From: Aegilops tauschii subsp. strangulata
Taxonomy: Eukaryota > Streptophyta > Magnoliopsida > Poales > Poaceae
Direction of reading: 5' to 3'
Assembly (NCBI RefSeq): GCF_002575655.3
Contig: NC_053040.3
Location: 357,738,267-357,802,266 of the forward strand
DNA length: 64,000 bases
The first letter of the stretch is position 1; each line of letters opens with the position of its first letter. The notes below the pieces were generated by a model, which ran no database searches, had not been told where the DNA came from, and saw only the letters and a list, made by a program, of their open reading frames with translations. A program made the translations under genes and the position numbers. Of this stretch, positions 1 through 10,009 are shown piece by piece.

Positions 1-1190
1 GCTTTAGTTTCTTGGCGGTGAAGTATACCCCATAGCACATCTTCTGGTAGTGCGGGTAGTTCTGCTTTGAGCTGGATAGTACTTCGCTTAGGTAATACAC
101 CGGCCTCTGGACTAGCTGGGCTCGGCCTTCTTCCGGGCGCTGGACCACAACAACTGTACTGACTACTCGGCTAGTCGCGACAATGTAGAGGAGCATGGGC
201 TCCTTCTCAGTTGGCTCTGCCAGGATAGGCGGAGTGGTCAGCATCTTCTTCAACTCATGGAAGGCTTGGTCGGCTTGGTCATTCCACTCGAAGTGAGTGG
301 ACTTCTTCATGAGTCGGTACAGGGGGAGAGCCTCCTCTCCTAGTCGGCTGATAAAGCGGTTTAGGGAGGCCAGGCACCCGGTGAACTTCTGCACATCTCG
401 CAATTTGGTGGGAATCTCCATCCTCTCGATGGCCTTGATCTTCACAGGGTTGCACTCGATGCCGCGTTCGGAGACCAGGAAGCCTAGCAACTGGCCGGCT
501 GGTACTCCAAACACGCATTTCTCGGGGTTGAGCTTGATTTGGAATCGGCGCAAGTTGGCGAATGTTTCTTTGAGATCTTCTAGCAGGGTACCGCGCTTCT
601 CTGTCTTCACCACAATGTCGTTACATGGACGTGGGCATTTCTGCCGAGTTGCTTCAGGAGGCATTTCTGCATGCAACGCTGAAAAGTGGCACCAGCATTC
701 CTCAAGCCGAATGTCATAGTCAGGTAACAGAAAGATCCAAATGGTGTGATGAAGGCAGTCTTCAGGCGATCTGATGGTACCCCGAGTAGGCATCCAAAAA
801 ACTCAACAGCTCGCATCCGGCTGTGGAGTCTATCACTTGGTCAATCCGTGGCAAGGCAAACGGATCCTTGGGGCAGGCCTTGTTCAGGCTGGTGTAGTCT
901 ATACACATACACCACTTGTTATTCTTCTTCAATACCAAAACTGGGTTGGCAAGCCATTCTGGAAAAAACACTTCCATGATAAAGCCAGCGGCGAGGAGCC
1001 GGGCTATCTCTTCTCCTACGATTCTTCGCTTCTCTTCGGACAGTCGGCGGAGGGGCTGCTTGACCGGCTTCGCGTCAGCTCGGACATGTAATTTGTGCTC
1101 GGCGAAATCATTCGGGACACCCGACATGTCCTTTGGGGACCATGCAAAAATGTCTGGATTCTCACGGAGGAAGTCGACGAGCTCGCCTTC
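1..1190 (-). pseudogene. Reverse transcriptase of the Gypsy element, frameshifted and cut by the window edge
   Basis: This is the polymerase that would copy the element's RNA. The first part (1190 to about 762) is in frame with gag-protease and shows the fingers/palm sequence FFPEWLANPVLVLKKNNKW and FLDAYSGYHQI. The frame then stops at TGA 759-761. The next conserved part (RLKTAFITPFGSF, GLRNAGATFQRC) is in another frame (about 775 to 620), which fits a small frameshifting deletion near 765-775. A second shift falls at about 624-630, exactly where the catalytic Y/HVDD box is expected. Downstream RT and RNase H connection sequence (FTGCLASLNRFISRLGEEA near 330-400) is readable in a third frame to base 1. 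The product would be inactive. Confidence 0.8.
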
Positions 1191-4100
1191 CTATTTACTA
1201 TCCAAGTTCGCCCCAATGACGGCAAACCTCTCCGGATTCTTCGGGTCCAGAGGTATCTTCTTCGTCTCCTTGGCCGGCTGGAAGGAGCCTTGTGCATCAC
1301 AGTCTTTGGGATTGGGGGACAGGGTCGGCTGCTTGCCGGCCATGGCCACAACCCGCTCCAGCATCTTCTTCTCTTCTGCCACTATGAGGGACTCGGCCAG
1401 CCGGCTACTGGCCATGGCACACTCGATGGACTTCTTGTAATCGCCGGCTACCGTGATGATCCCCTTCGAGCTCGGCATCTTCATCTTCAGGTAGGCGTAG
1501 TGGGGCACAGCCATGAACTTGGCCAGTGCAGGTCGGCCAAGCAAAGCATGATAGGGGCTCTCCAGATCCACTACCTCGAACCAGATCGCTTCTCGGCGAA
1601 AATGATCTTTGTCTCCGAAGAGAACATCCATTTTAATCTTGCCGATTGGGGAGCAGGACAAGCCGGGGACGATACCATGGAACACGGTTCGGCTTGGCAT
1701 AAGCTGCTTCGCCTTAATGTTCAGCTTCTCCATGGTATCGTGGTACAGTATATTGATACTGCTTCCGCCATCTATGAGGACGCGGGAGAATCGAGCAACT
1801 CGCCTCTCCGTCGCGAGGGTGACATCCAAGACCAGTGCATAGGAGCCAGGGGATGGCATCACCTCTGGGTGGTCGGCCTGGCTCCAGTTGATTGGCTTCT
1901 CTGACCAGTGCATGAATTCGGGGGCGCTAGAGGTGACTGCGTTGACCTCTTGATGGTGACGGCGCCGACTACGCTTGTCATCGGCTTGGCTGGTGAAGAC
2001 GACGTAGGCGGCGTGCTCTTCAGGGAACTCATCTTGGATGGCTCCGACTACCGGCCGAGCCGCCGACTGCTGGGGGGCTGGAGGCGGCGGGCCGGGAGGC
2101 GGGGGCGGCAACAACCCTTCGCCCTTGGAGATTCGCGTGAGCCAGTGGCATTTTCGGGATGTGTGGTTGGACGGCTTCGCGCCGCTGTGGAACTTGCAGG
2201 GGGCGTCGAGAGTCTGCTCGTAAGAGAAAGCCGGCTGCCAAGCCGGCCTGCCACCCTTCTTCTTGGGAGCGGGCCGCTCTTCGGGCTGCTCATCTTCAAC
2301 TGTGGCCACCTGCCGACTGGTGGAAGTCGGCATGGGGGCCTTGCGCTTGTGGTCGTTCTGGTAAGGGCGCCGATTGGAGTCGCTAGCCGGCGTCTTGGGA
2401 GCCGGAGCAATCACCATCCCGGAGGCGTCCACTCGGAGCTCGGTCTTCATCGAGGAGTCGGCCGTGGCGTACTTGTCCGCGATGATCAGGAGTTCGTCGA
2501 GGGTAGCCGGCTCATCGCAGAGGAGTCGGTGCTTGAGGAGGGTGCCCTCTCGGCACCCGGCGGTGAAGTAATCGATGGCCTGAACCTCGTGCACCCCCTC
2601 GCAGGAGTTGCGGAGCTCGGCCCACCACGTGCGGTAGTCGCGGGTCGACTCATTGGGTCCTTGGACGCACAGGGAGAGCTGGCGAGGCTTGGGAGGCCGC
2701 TTGTACGTGCTGGTGAAGTTGCGGACGAAGACTTCCGTGAAGTCCAGCCAGCTGTTGATGCTGTAGGGCTTGAGGCTGTTGAGCCAGGTGCGCGCCGTGC
2801 CTTGCAGCATGAGGGGGACGTACTTCACGGCGACGCATCGGTTGCTGTTGGCTATGCTGACAGCAGTGGAGTAGTCGATGAGCCAATCTTCCGGCTTCAC
2901 TGAGCCGTTGTACTTGGGCGTGTCTCTGGGGAGCGAGAACCCTTTGGGGAAGGGCTCATCGCGGATGCGGGGGCCAAAGCATGGCGGGCCGACAACGTCT
3001 TCTTCTTCTAACGCCAGGGATCGAGCAAGGCGGTCGATCCGGTGGCGGGCGTCGTTCTCGCCGACTCCTTCTCGGCGGCCGAGTCGGTCACCAAGAGTCG
3101 GGTGCATGATGGGCGGCGGGGTGAGACGTCTCTCCCTTCGAGGCGGGGGAGGAGGCAGGTTTACTTGGCGCTCCACCGCTCGAGGGCGGCCTTCCGCGTC
3201 GCGGTCGATGGTGATACGAGTCCGGCTGCGGCTAGCAGCCAGCTCCTTGTCTTTCTTCTCGCGGGCGCCGCTCGCAGTCGGCGAGTGGGACGTCCCGGCG
3301 TGCTCTCGGCGCGGGGGATGACTATCGGCGCGGGCGCCGGCTTCATGGCGTTCTGCAGCCGCGTCGATCAGCTGCTGGATCCGTCTTGTCATGTAGGGGA
3401 GCTCATCGGCTCCCAGCCCATTTAGCTCTTCGGCGGCCGCCTGAGCGGCTCGCAGATTCTCGGGCGGGGTGGCGTAGACGGGGTGATCTGCCCCCAGCAT
3501 GCTGGCAATAGCCGCGCCGCGCTTCTGGACGAAGCCGGCTCGGCTCGGCCCGCTAGGTGGCGGCGTACCGAAGGCGGCGCGGTCGACTTCGCGCTGGTGG
3601 GCCTCGGTGAGGCGTCTCATGGAGGCTATCTTCTGGCCCTCCGCGACGAGGGCGAGGCGACGTGCCTCCAGGGTCTCTGCGTCGGCGTCGGCCGGGATGG
3701 GGACGGAGAGGTCGTGCATCGCCGGTTGCAGGGCGTCATGGGCGTTCTCGCCCGAGTTGGTGACGTGGCTGATGACCAACACTTCGGTGACAGCGCTGCT
3801 GCCACTGTCAGCTCGAGGTAGAGGATCGTCGAAGACCACCACGTCGGAGGGGTAGGCGTCGAGCGATGCCGTGTCGGAGTCCACGAGCATCGGGTCGATG
3901 GAGCCGACCGACTCCACATCTGCAGCGGGCTCGCTAGAGACGTGAAGCTGGTCGAGGAGGCTGACGAGGCGGCTCTCGGGGTAGTCCGTGCCCGCGTCGG
4001 ACGTGGGCTCGTCGGAGATGCGAGTCTTGCCGAGAAGATCGGCGAGGCAGCTCGCTGCGCAGGAGTCGTCGACGCCTTGCAGCGCGTCGAGGCAAACGCC

Positions 4101-4436
4101 ATCGGGCACAGCAGGCTGGCTGCGCTCGCAGGGGAGGAAGAGGGTTCCCGTCCAGAACTGGTCTCCGGACGACGGTGCACCTGGCCCCACGGTGGGCGCC
4201 AAATGTCGGGTGGTAGGTGCGACATATGCCAACGGGTGGCTTATCATGGTGGGTGCCAGTAAGACGTCGCCGGTGCCTGGAAACGGGATGAGGCGAAGAC
4301 ATGCACGCCGGCGAATCTTACCCAGGTTCGGGGCTCTCCGTGGAGATAACACCCCTAGTCCTACTCTGCGGGGTCTCCGCATGATCACTAGATCAGAAAG
4401 AGTAGCTACAAATGCTCCTAGAGCTGTTGGGTTCAA
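1191..4436 (-). CDS. Gag-protease frame of the Gypsy element
   Basis: An open frame of 1081 codons encodes the structural Gag and the retropepsin-like protease of the retrotransposon. The frame opens at a TTG at 4436. In-frame ATGs lie at 4382 and 4247, both still inside the LTR, so 4247 is a plausible real start. The N-terminal third is acidic and low-complexity. A retrotransposon Gag domain lies near 2440-2940 (GTARTWLNSL, STRDYRTWWAELRNSCEGV). A basic, Pro-rich linker follows (PPPPPGPPPPAP), without a clear CCHC knuckle. The protease lies near 1400-1800 with active-site DGGSS and the later flap-type motif LLGRPALAKF. The frame ends at TAG 1191-1193, and RT continues in the same frame after it. 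This may be a damaged codon or a readthrough site. Confidence 0.8.
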   Translation of the reverse strand: MNPTALGAFVATLSDLVIMRRPRRVGLGVLSPRRAPNLGKIRRRACLRLIPFPGTGDVLLAPTMISHPLAYVAPTTRHLAPTVGPGAPSSGDQFWTGTLFLPCERSQPAVPDGVCLDALQGVDDSCAASCLADLLGKTRISDEPTSDAGTDYPESRLVSLLDQLHVSSEPAADVESVGSIDPMLVDSDTASLDAYPSDVVVFDDPLPRADSGSSAVTEVLVISHVTNSGENAHDALQPAMHDLSVPIPADADAETLEARRLALVAEGQKIASMRRLTEAHQREVDRAAFGTPPPSGPSRAGFVQKRGAAIASMLGADHPVYATPPENLRAAQAAAEELNGLGADELPYMTRRIQQLIDAAAERHEAGARADSHPPRREHAGTSHSPTASGAREKKDKELAASRSRTRITIDRDAEGRPRAVERQVNLPPPPPRRERRLTPPPIMHPTLGDRLGRREGVGENDARHRIDRLARSLALEEEDVVGPPCFGPRIRDEPFPKGFSLPRDTPKYNGSVKPEDWLIDYSTAVSIANSNRCVAVKYVPLMLQGTARTWLNSLKPYSINSWLDFTEVFVRNFTSTYKRPPKPRQLSLCVQGPNESTRDYRTWWAELRNSCEGVHEVQAIDYFTAGCREGTLLKHRLLCDEPATLDELLIIADKYATADSSMKTELRVDASGMVIAPAPKTPASDSNRRPYQNDHKRKAPMPTSTSRQVATVEDEQPEERPAPKKKGGRPAWQPAFSYEQTLDAPCKFHSGAKPSNHTSRKCHWLTRISKGEGLLPPPPPGPPPPAPQQSAARPVVGAIQDEFPEEHAAYVVFTSQADDKRSRRRHHQEVNAVTSSAPEFMHWSEKPINWSQADHPEVMPSPGSYALVLDVTLATERRVARFSRVLIDGGSSINILYHDTMEKLNIKAKQLMPSRTVFHGIVPGLSCSPIGKIKMDVLFGDKDHFRREAIWFEVVDLESPYHALLGRPALAKFMAVPHYAYLKMKMPSSKGIITVAGDYKKSIECAMASSRLAESLIVAEEKKMLERVVAMAGKQPTLSPNPKDCDAQGSFQPAKETKKIPLDPKNPERFAVIGANLDSK
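4184..4201 (-). other. Primer binding site
   Basis: Two bases after the LTR end the minus strand reads TGGCGCCCACCGTGGGG. It starts with the TGGCGCC expected for pairing with a tRNA ending GGCGCCA. It fixes the LTR boundary and the element's direction. Confidence 0.75.
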
Positions 4437-5399
4437 GGGAGAAGAAGAACAAGGCTAGCTCTTGCTTCCCTCTCTCTATGGTGTGTGTATAACTCTAAGA
4501 AGCCAACCCTTTGCATGGGTGCCCCGGGGGGTTTATATAGGCCTACTCCCCGGGGTACAATTGTAATCCGGCTGGGCGCGGGTCCCAGCCGTCTGTGTCT
4601 GCGCTCGCCGGCTTCTCCGCCGGCCGCTGGGGCCTGCCGACTGGTGGGTCCCGCCAGCTGCCGGCCTCTTGGTCGACAGGCCGGCCCCACTGCCTAGGGT
4701 CTTGTCGGCGGCTGCTTACTGTAGCCCCGTCCCTGATGACGAGGGCTTCGTCGAGGTAAGCGTGGCTACAGTGTGCCGCCTCGAGGGCTCTCACTGTAGC
4801 CTTACCTCGTCTTGTCTCCTTAATGTGGCACATGCTTCGAGGGAGGGGGGTAGCCGGCTTCTGGGGGCCGGCTACACCCTTGGCCGACTGGGGGAGGCCG
4901 GGCCGCCTTCGCCTCTCTCTGGCTAAAGGGGCCCGCCGCCCGTTGGCTGTACTGGCGTCTGTCGAGGGTGACGCTGAGGCCAGCATGGCTACAGTGCCGA
5001 GCCGGACGGGAGATGGCCGTCCCGTACGGCGTCCTGTGGCCATGCCTGCCTCGGGCTTTGGGGGTAGTGGGCCGCACTGTGGCCACACCCCGTCTTGTCA
5101 CCGTTATGTGGATGTAGTTTTGGTGGGTGTGGTCTTGGCCGGCTTATTGGAGTCGGCGCTCTTCGTGGCCGGCTCTGGGGAGTCGGCATCCTCTATGGCC
5201 GGCTTCCTGGAGTCGGCCATCCCGTGGTTATCTTGGGGGGAGGTTGCTGGGGCTGGGTCGCCTTCTGAGAGTCGGCTTCAGAGGTAGCCGACCGGGGAAG
5301 GCGGCCCAATGCTTGAATTCTTGAAGGCCCGAATGGCCTGATAATTTTTGAAGAGCCAGGGGCAGTCGGTTAGGCTACCCGTGGCAATTTACTCCGACA
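4204..5399 (-). repeat. 5' LTR of the Gypsy element (1196 bp)
   Basis: On the minus strand the LTR begins TGTCGGAGTAAATT at 5399 and ends CCACCCGACA at 4204, so it has TG...CA ends with a 6-bp terminal inverted repeat (TGTCGG/CCGACA). A primer binding site follows directly. It is GC-rich, with repeated CCGGC and GTCGGC words. The partner LTR lies outside the window. Confidence 0.85.
4531..4540 (-). promoter_or_regulatory. TATA box of the Gypsy 5' LTR
   Basis: The minus strand reads GGCCTATATAAACCCCC. This is the only strong TATA-type motif noted in this LTR. It would place the transcript start near 4505, about 300 bp before the end of the LTR. Confidence 0.6.
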
Positions 5400-5404
5400 T
5401 AAAT

Positions 5405-6110
5405 GTTGTTGACATATTGTTGATCAGAGATGATGTAGAATTTCTGGAAAGCATACAGGGTTATTTGAAAAGTGTTTTTTAATGGAAAACCTAGATTAAG
5501 CCACTTGAACATTGAGCATCAAGATCTATAAGGATACATCAAAAACGCTTAATAGTACTTTCAAATGAATACATACCGTGACAAGTTTTTGAAGGAGTTC
5601 AAAATAGATCAGCAAAGAAGGAGTTCTTGGCTGTGTTACAAGGTGTGAGTATTGAGTAAGACTCAAGACCTGACCACAGCAGAAGAGAGAGAAAGGACGA
5701 ATGTCGTCCCCTATGCTTTAGACGTAGGCTCTACAGTATGCTATGCTGTGTACCGCACATGAAGTGTGCCTTGCCATGAGTTAGTCAAGGGGTACAATAG
5801 TGATCCGGGAATGGATCACATGACAGCGGTCGAACTTATCCTTAGTATCTAGTGGACTAAGGAATTTTCTCGACTATGGAGGTGAAAAGGAGTTCGTCGT
5901 AAAGGGTTACGTCGATGCAAACTTTGACACTAATCCGGATGACTCTGAGTAGTAAACCGGATTCGTATAGTAGAGCAGTTATTTGGAATAGCTCCAAGTA
6001 GCGCGTGGTAGCTGCATCTACAAGATGACATAGATATCCGTAAAGCACACACGGATCTGAAAGGTTCAGACCCATTGACTAATAACCTCTCTCACAAGCG
6101 AGATATGAAC
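5405..6110 (+). pseudogene. Decayed Copia reverse transcriptase/RNase H remnant
   Basis: No long frame survives, but short stretches in different frames match the Angela-type element at 37525-39117. The RT palm region reads NVVDILLIRDDVEFLESIQG near 5404-5463 (YVDD expected where NVVD is seen). An RT thumb-like stretch is at 5590-5680. RNase H reads VVKGYVDANFDTNPDD near 5898-5945, followed by a CSSKQ-like segment near 5990. Several stops and frameshifts separate these pieces. It is a fossil without coding capacity. The Gypsy element to the left is inserted within a few bases of the YVDD codons. Confidence 0.75.
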
Positions 6111-6229
6111 AAACCCCATGGGTGTTGGATTCATTACAATCACATGGTGATGTGAACTAGATTATTGACTCTAGTAAACTCTTGGGTATTAATCACATGG
6201 CGATGTGAACTAGATTATTGAGTCTAGTG

Positions 6230-6241
6230 CAAGTGGGAGAC
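6230..6241 (+). other. Polypurine tract
   Basis: CAAGTGGGAGAC directly precedes the LTR start TGTTAG. It is the plus-strand priming site expected in Copia elements and matches the tract of the element at 35756-44478. Confidence 0.7.
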
Positions 6242-8018
6242 TGTTAGAAATATGCCCTAGAGGCAATAATAAATTGGTTATTATTATATTTTCTTGTTCA
6301 TGATAATCGTTTATTATCCATGCTAAAATTATATTGATAGGAAACTCAGATACATGTGTGGATACATAGACAACACCATGTCCCTAGTAAGCCTCTAGTT
6401 GACTAGCTCGTTGATCAATAGATGGTTATGGTTTCCTGACCATGGACATTGGATGTCGTTGATAACGGGATCACATCATTAGGAGAATGATGTGATGGAC
6501 AAGACCCAATCCTAAGCCTAGCACAAGATCGTGTAGTTCGTTTGCTAAGAGCTTTTCTAATGTCAAGTATCATTTCCTTAGACCATGCGATTGTGCAACT
6601 CTCGGATACCGTAGGAATGCTTTGGGTGTACCAAACGTCACAACGTAACTGGGTGTCTATAAAGGTGCACTACAGGTATCTCTGAAAGTGTCTGTTGGGT
6701 TGGCACGAATCGAGACTGGGATTTGTCATTCCATGTAAACGGAGAGGTATCTCTGTGCCCACTCGGTAGGACATCATCATAATGTGCACAATGTGACCAA
6801 GGAGTTGATCACGGGATGATGTGTTACGGAACGAGTAAAGAGACTTGCCGGTAACGAGATTGAACAAGGTATCGGGATACTGACGATCGAATCTCGGGCA
6901 AGTACTATACCAGTAGACAAAGGGAATTGTATACGGGATTGATTGAATCCTTGACATCGTGGTTCATCCGATGAGATCATCGTGGAACATGTGGGAGCCA
7001 ACATGGGTATCCAGATCCCGCTGTTGGTTATTGGCCGGAGAGTTGTCTCGGTCATGTCTGCATGGTTCCCGAAGCCGTAGGGTCTACACACTTAAGGTTC
7101 GATGACGCTAGGGTTATAAAGGAAGTATGTACGTGGTTACCGAATGTTGTTCGGAGTCCCGGATGAGATCCCGGACGTCACGAGGAGTTCCGGAATGGTC
7201 CGGAGGTAAATATTGATATATAGGAAGTGAGGATTTGGCCACCGGAAGTGTTCCGGGCATCACCAGTAATGTACCGGGACCACCGGAAGGGTCCGGGGGT
7301 CCACCGGGAGGGGCCACCAGCCCCAAAGGTCTACGTGGGCCAATAGTGGGAAGGGACCAGCCCCTAGGTGGGCTGGGGCGCCTCCCACCAAGGCCCAAGG
7401 CGCCCTCAAGAGGAGAGGGGGCAAACCCTAGGAGCAGATGGGCCCTAAGGCCCACCCTAGGTGCGCCCCCCTCTCTCCCCCTTGGCCGCCACCCAGATGG
7501 GATCTGGGGGCTGCCGCCACCCCTAGGGAGGGAACCCTAGGTGGGGGTGCAGCCCCTCCTCTTCCCCTATATATACTTGAGGTATGGGGGCTGCCCAACA
7601 CATGATTTGCTCTCCCTCTTGGTGCAGCCCTACCTCTCTCCCTCCTCGTCTCTCGTAGTGCTTGGCGAAGCTCTGCTGGAGTACCGCGCTCCTCCACCAC
7701 CACCACGCCGTCGTGCTGCTTTTGGATGGAGTCTTCCCCAATCTCTCCCTCTCTTCTTGCTGGATCAAGGCATGGGAGACGTCACCGGGCTACACGTGTG
7801 TTGAACGCGGAGGCACCGTTCTTCGATGCTTAGATCGGATTCGGCCGCGATCTGAATCGCAACGAGTACGACTACCTCATCCGCGTTCTTGCAACGCTTC
7901 CGCTTAGTGATCTACAAGGGTATGTAGATCACTCCCCTTCCCCTCGGTGCTAGATTACTCCATAGATTGATCTTGGTGATGCGTAGAAAATTTTGAATTT
8001 CTGCTACGTTCCCCAACA
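6242..8018 (+). repeat. 3' LTR of the Angela-type element (1777 bp)
   Basis: Begins TGTTAGAAATATGCCC and ends TACGTTCCCCAACA. Length and ends agree with Angela-type LTRs and with the reverse-oriented LTRs at 35756-37491 and 42746-44478. A TATA box lies at 7568-7575. The stretch 7240-7550 is GC-rich with many CCACC/GGTGG words. Confidence 0.85.
7568..7575 (+). promoter_or_regulatory. TATA box of Angela-type LTR
   Basis: CCCTATATATACTTGAGG in the GC-rich central LTR is the standard promoter position for this family. The same context (CCTATATATACTTGAGG) recurs in the Copia LTR fragment at 45530. Confidence 0.6.
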
Positions 8019-8816
8019 AGATCTCGCGTCAAAAAGAACACTCGACAGATGACGTTACAAATCCAATCGGCAACTTCTGGTTCGATCAAGGCGACTGAAA
8101 CGAATCCGAAGTTCCAACATAGACCTTCCTTCAAACATGGATAGTTGTGAAGCACAAGGCTCGAAGCAAGATCAACTTCAACCTCCTTTTCACTCGGACC
8201 TCAATCCATTCGGGGGCCAATGATGATGATATAGACCTGGGGTAGGGTCATAGGCCTGACCTATGCGCCCTATCCAAGGTCACTATCTTAGAAGCAAAGA
8301 AGCTCAAGAGACAACAGGGAGGGCCCAACAAAGGTGTCGAGTGCAATCCACTCGACCGATCAGCTACTCGGAGACCCCTCCTTCCTGAAGTCGCTCGACC
8401 AATCGACCACTCGACCATACAAGAATCCACTCGACCTATTGAAGACCAGGAGTCATCTGGAACGGCAACGGATGAGCGTTCACTCTGTAATCTTTAAGGC
8501 CATTAAGGCATTTAAGGCTGGCGTTACCAGTAACACCTCATCTTTATGTACATTGAACCCTGTGTAACGAAGGGGAGCTGGGGTCCTGGCGCACTCTATA
8601 TAAGCCACCCCCCTCCTCTGGGACAAGGGTTCGCACCCCCTGTAACACACACATGCGTAATCCAATCGACCGCCTCCGGGCACCGAGACGTAGGGCTATT
8701 ACTTCCTCCGCGAAGGGCCTGAACTCGTAAAACTCGTGTGTACAACTTCGCCATAGCTAGGATCTTGCCTCCTCATACCTACCCCCCATTCTACTGTCAG
8801 TCTTAGATCCACGGCA
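8019..8816 (+). repeat. Gypsy LTR fragment, right part
   Basis: A plus-strand LTR end. It has a TATA box at 8597-8603 followed by a C-rich leader, and ends CTTAGATCCACGGCA, close to the CCACGACA ends of Triticeae Gypsy LTRs (from memory). No coding sequence was seen. The Angela-type element to the left interrupts it. The right flank GTGGT (8817-8821) is the candidate target copy. The right boundary is the uncertain point, because the next bases could instead be a decayed primer site. Confidence 0.55.
8597..8603 (+). promoter_or_regulatory. TATA box of Gypsy LTR fragment
   Basis: CTCTATATAAGCCACC at this position has the form of a plant core promoter and sits about 215 bp before the proposed LTR end. 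Confidence 0.5.
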
Positions 8817-8819
8817 GTG

Positions 8820-8984
8820 GTGCCTGACAATGACCTCGCGATGGTGGTGGCGCCGGCGATCCCACAGCCGGGCGACATGACCATGCCAATTGTGGTAGAA
8901 GACTACATCCCACTGCCTCCACCGCCTCGCCGCTCTTGGCGCATCAGGATGAGGAAGGAGAAGGAGGAGAAGAATGAGGAGTGA
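8820..8984 (+). pseudogene. C-terminal 54 codons of an unknown CACTA protein
   Basis: An open frame reads from 8820 to TGA 8982-8984. It contains a Pro-rich stretch (YIPLPPPPRRSWRI) and ends in a highly charged Lys/Glu tail (RMRKEKEEKNEE). It is on the same strand as the CACTA 3' end and just upstream of its non-coding repeats, so it may be the end of a transposase or accessory (TNP1-like) gene. I do not recognise the family. The upstream part has been separated by the Gypsy LTR insertion. The frame could also be chance. Confidence 0.3.
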
Positions 8985-9190
8985 ACTATGTCAGGTATGT
9001 CAGATCTCGAGAATGATCTATATATACTTAGCTTTGTTTCCTCCGAAATGACATAAGTTAGCTCTAATATGCTAAGTTTGCTCTAATATGCTTAGTTTCT
9101 AGGTTTGCTCAATAATGACATACACTTGGCTTACTTGTGTAAAAAATGGCATAATTATGCTTAGTTAACTCAAAAATGGCATAATTAGTT

Positions 9191-9550
9191 AAGTTAGCTC
9201 CATAATGACCCATTTAACCTAGGTTAGCTCCAATATGATCCATTTTACCTAGGTTAGCTCCAAAATGACCATGTTTACCTAGGTTAGCTCCAATATGATC
9301 CATTTTAGATAGGTTAGCTCCAAAATGACCAAGTTTACCTAGGTTAGCTCCAATATGATCCATTTTAGCTAGGTTAGCTCAAAAATGACCTAGTTTACCT
9401 AGGTTAGCTCCAAAATGACCAAGTTTACCTAGGTTAGCTCCAAAATGACCTAGTTTACCTAGGTTAGCTCCAAAATGACCAAGTTTACCTAGGTTAGCTC
9501 CAAAATGACCTAGTTTACCTAGGTTAGCTCCAAAATGACCAAGATGGCAT
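9191..9550 (+). repeat. 30-bp tandem repeat, 12 units
   Basis: Units of exactly 30 bp start AGGTTAGCTCCAAAATGACC and carry a variable tail such as AAGTTTACCT or TAGTTTACCT. Alternate units often share the same variant, giving a 60-bp higher-order period. The first units are more diverged (CAATATGATCC) and the last six are nearly identical. Diverged GTTAGCTC words continue upstream to about 9050. Confidence 0.9.
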
Positions 9551-10009
9551 AATATGCTTAGTTCACTCAAAGATGGCATAATTAGCTAGGTTAGCTCCAT
9601 TTTACCTAAGTATGCTTACTTCTTATTCCAGTCTTCTTCTTCTTCATTTTCTTCTTCTTCGTCTAACTTTCTTGTTTCCCATTTTGTAGATCTCATTTAA
9701 TTCACGGAAGCTTGCATGGATGGAGTGCTTCTTTTCCCTTTCTGCTTTTATTTTGTATCGATGAACTTGCATGGATGGAACTTGTTATATGGATGGATGG
9801 ATAACAGTGTTGGATGAACAATGTGAAACTTTTGTAATATGTATGGATGGAACTATGTGTTGATTATGTATGTGTATATATATATATGATGAAACTTGTG
9901 TGTTGGATATGTCTTTTGTGAAATTTGTGTGTTGAAATTTGTGCGTTGAAACTTGTGTGTTCAAATTGAATGAATTTAAGAAAAAAAGAAAAAACAAGGG
10001 CTAAACAGG

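Larger units (their letters stand above)
1..5399 (-). mobile_element. Ty3/Gypsy LTR retrotransposon, right arm (5' LTR, gag, protease, part of RT)
   Basis: A minus-strand LTR retrotransposon whose 5' part lies in the window. In transcription order it has an LTR (5399 to 4204), a primer binding site, a long gag-protease frame, and reverse transcriptase sequence running off base 1. RNase H, integrase and the 3' LTR must lie to the left. RT wording such as YTSLNKACPKDPFALPRID and the DGGSS protease motif fit the non-chromovirus (Tat-like) Gypsy branch; this is family knowledge. Coding GC is much higher than in the neighbouring elements. It interrupts an Angela-type Copia; the candidate 5-bp target copy at the right edge is TAAAT (5400-5404). 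The reading frame is broken in at least three places. Confidence 0.9.
5400..8018 (+). mobile_element. Angela/BARE-type Ty1/Copia element, right arm (pol remnant and 3' LTR)
   Basis: Plus-strand Copia remnant. Decayed RT and RNase H sequence (5405-6110) is followed by a polypurine tract and a 1777-bp LTR starting TGTTAGAAATATGCCC, the start typical of Angela/BARE/WIS elements. Its left part is hidden beyond the Gypsy element that interrupts it. The right flank AGATC (8019-8023) is the candidate target duplication. It is far more decayed than the Angela-type copy at 35756-44478. Confidence 0.85.

Noticed and set aside
1908..2903. 331-codon plus-strand frame
   Set aside because: It is the reverse-strand shadow of the GC-rich gag-protease gene and has no protein signature.
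4485..5324. Several short GC-rich frames in the first LTR
   Set aside because: They lie in a bounded LTR and have no similarity or conserved motif that I can see.
9191..9550. CRISPR-like array
   Set aside because: The units are contiguous 30-bp tandem repeats without unique spacers, in a plant transposon.
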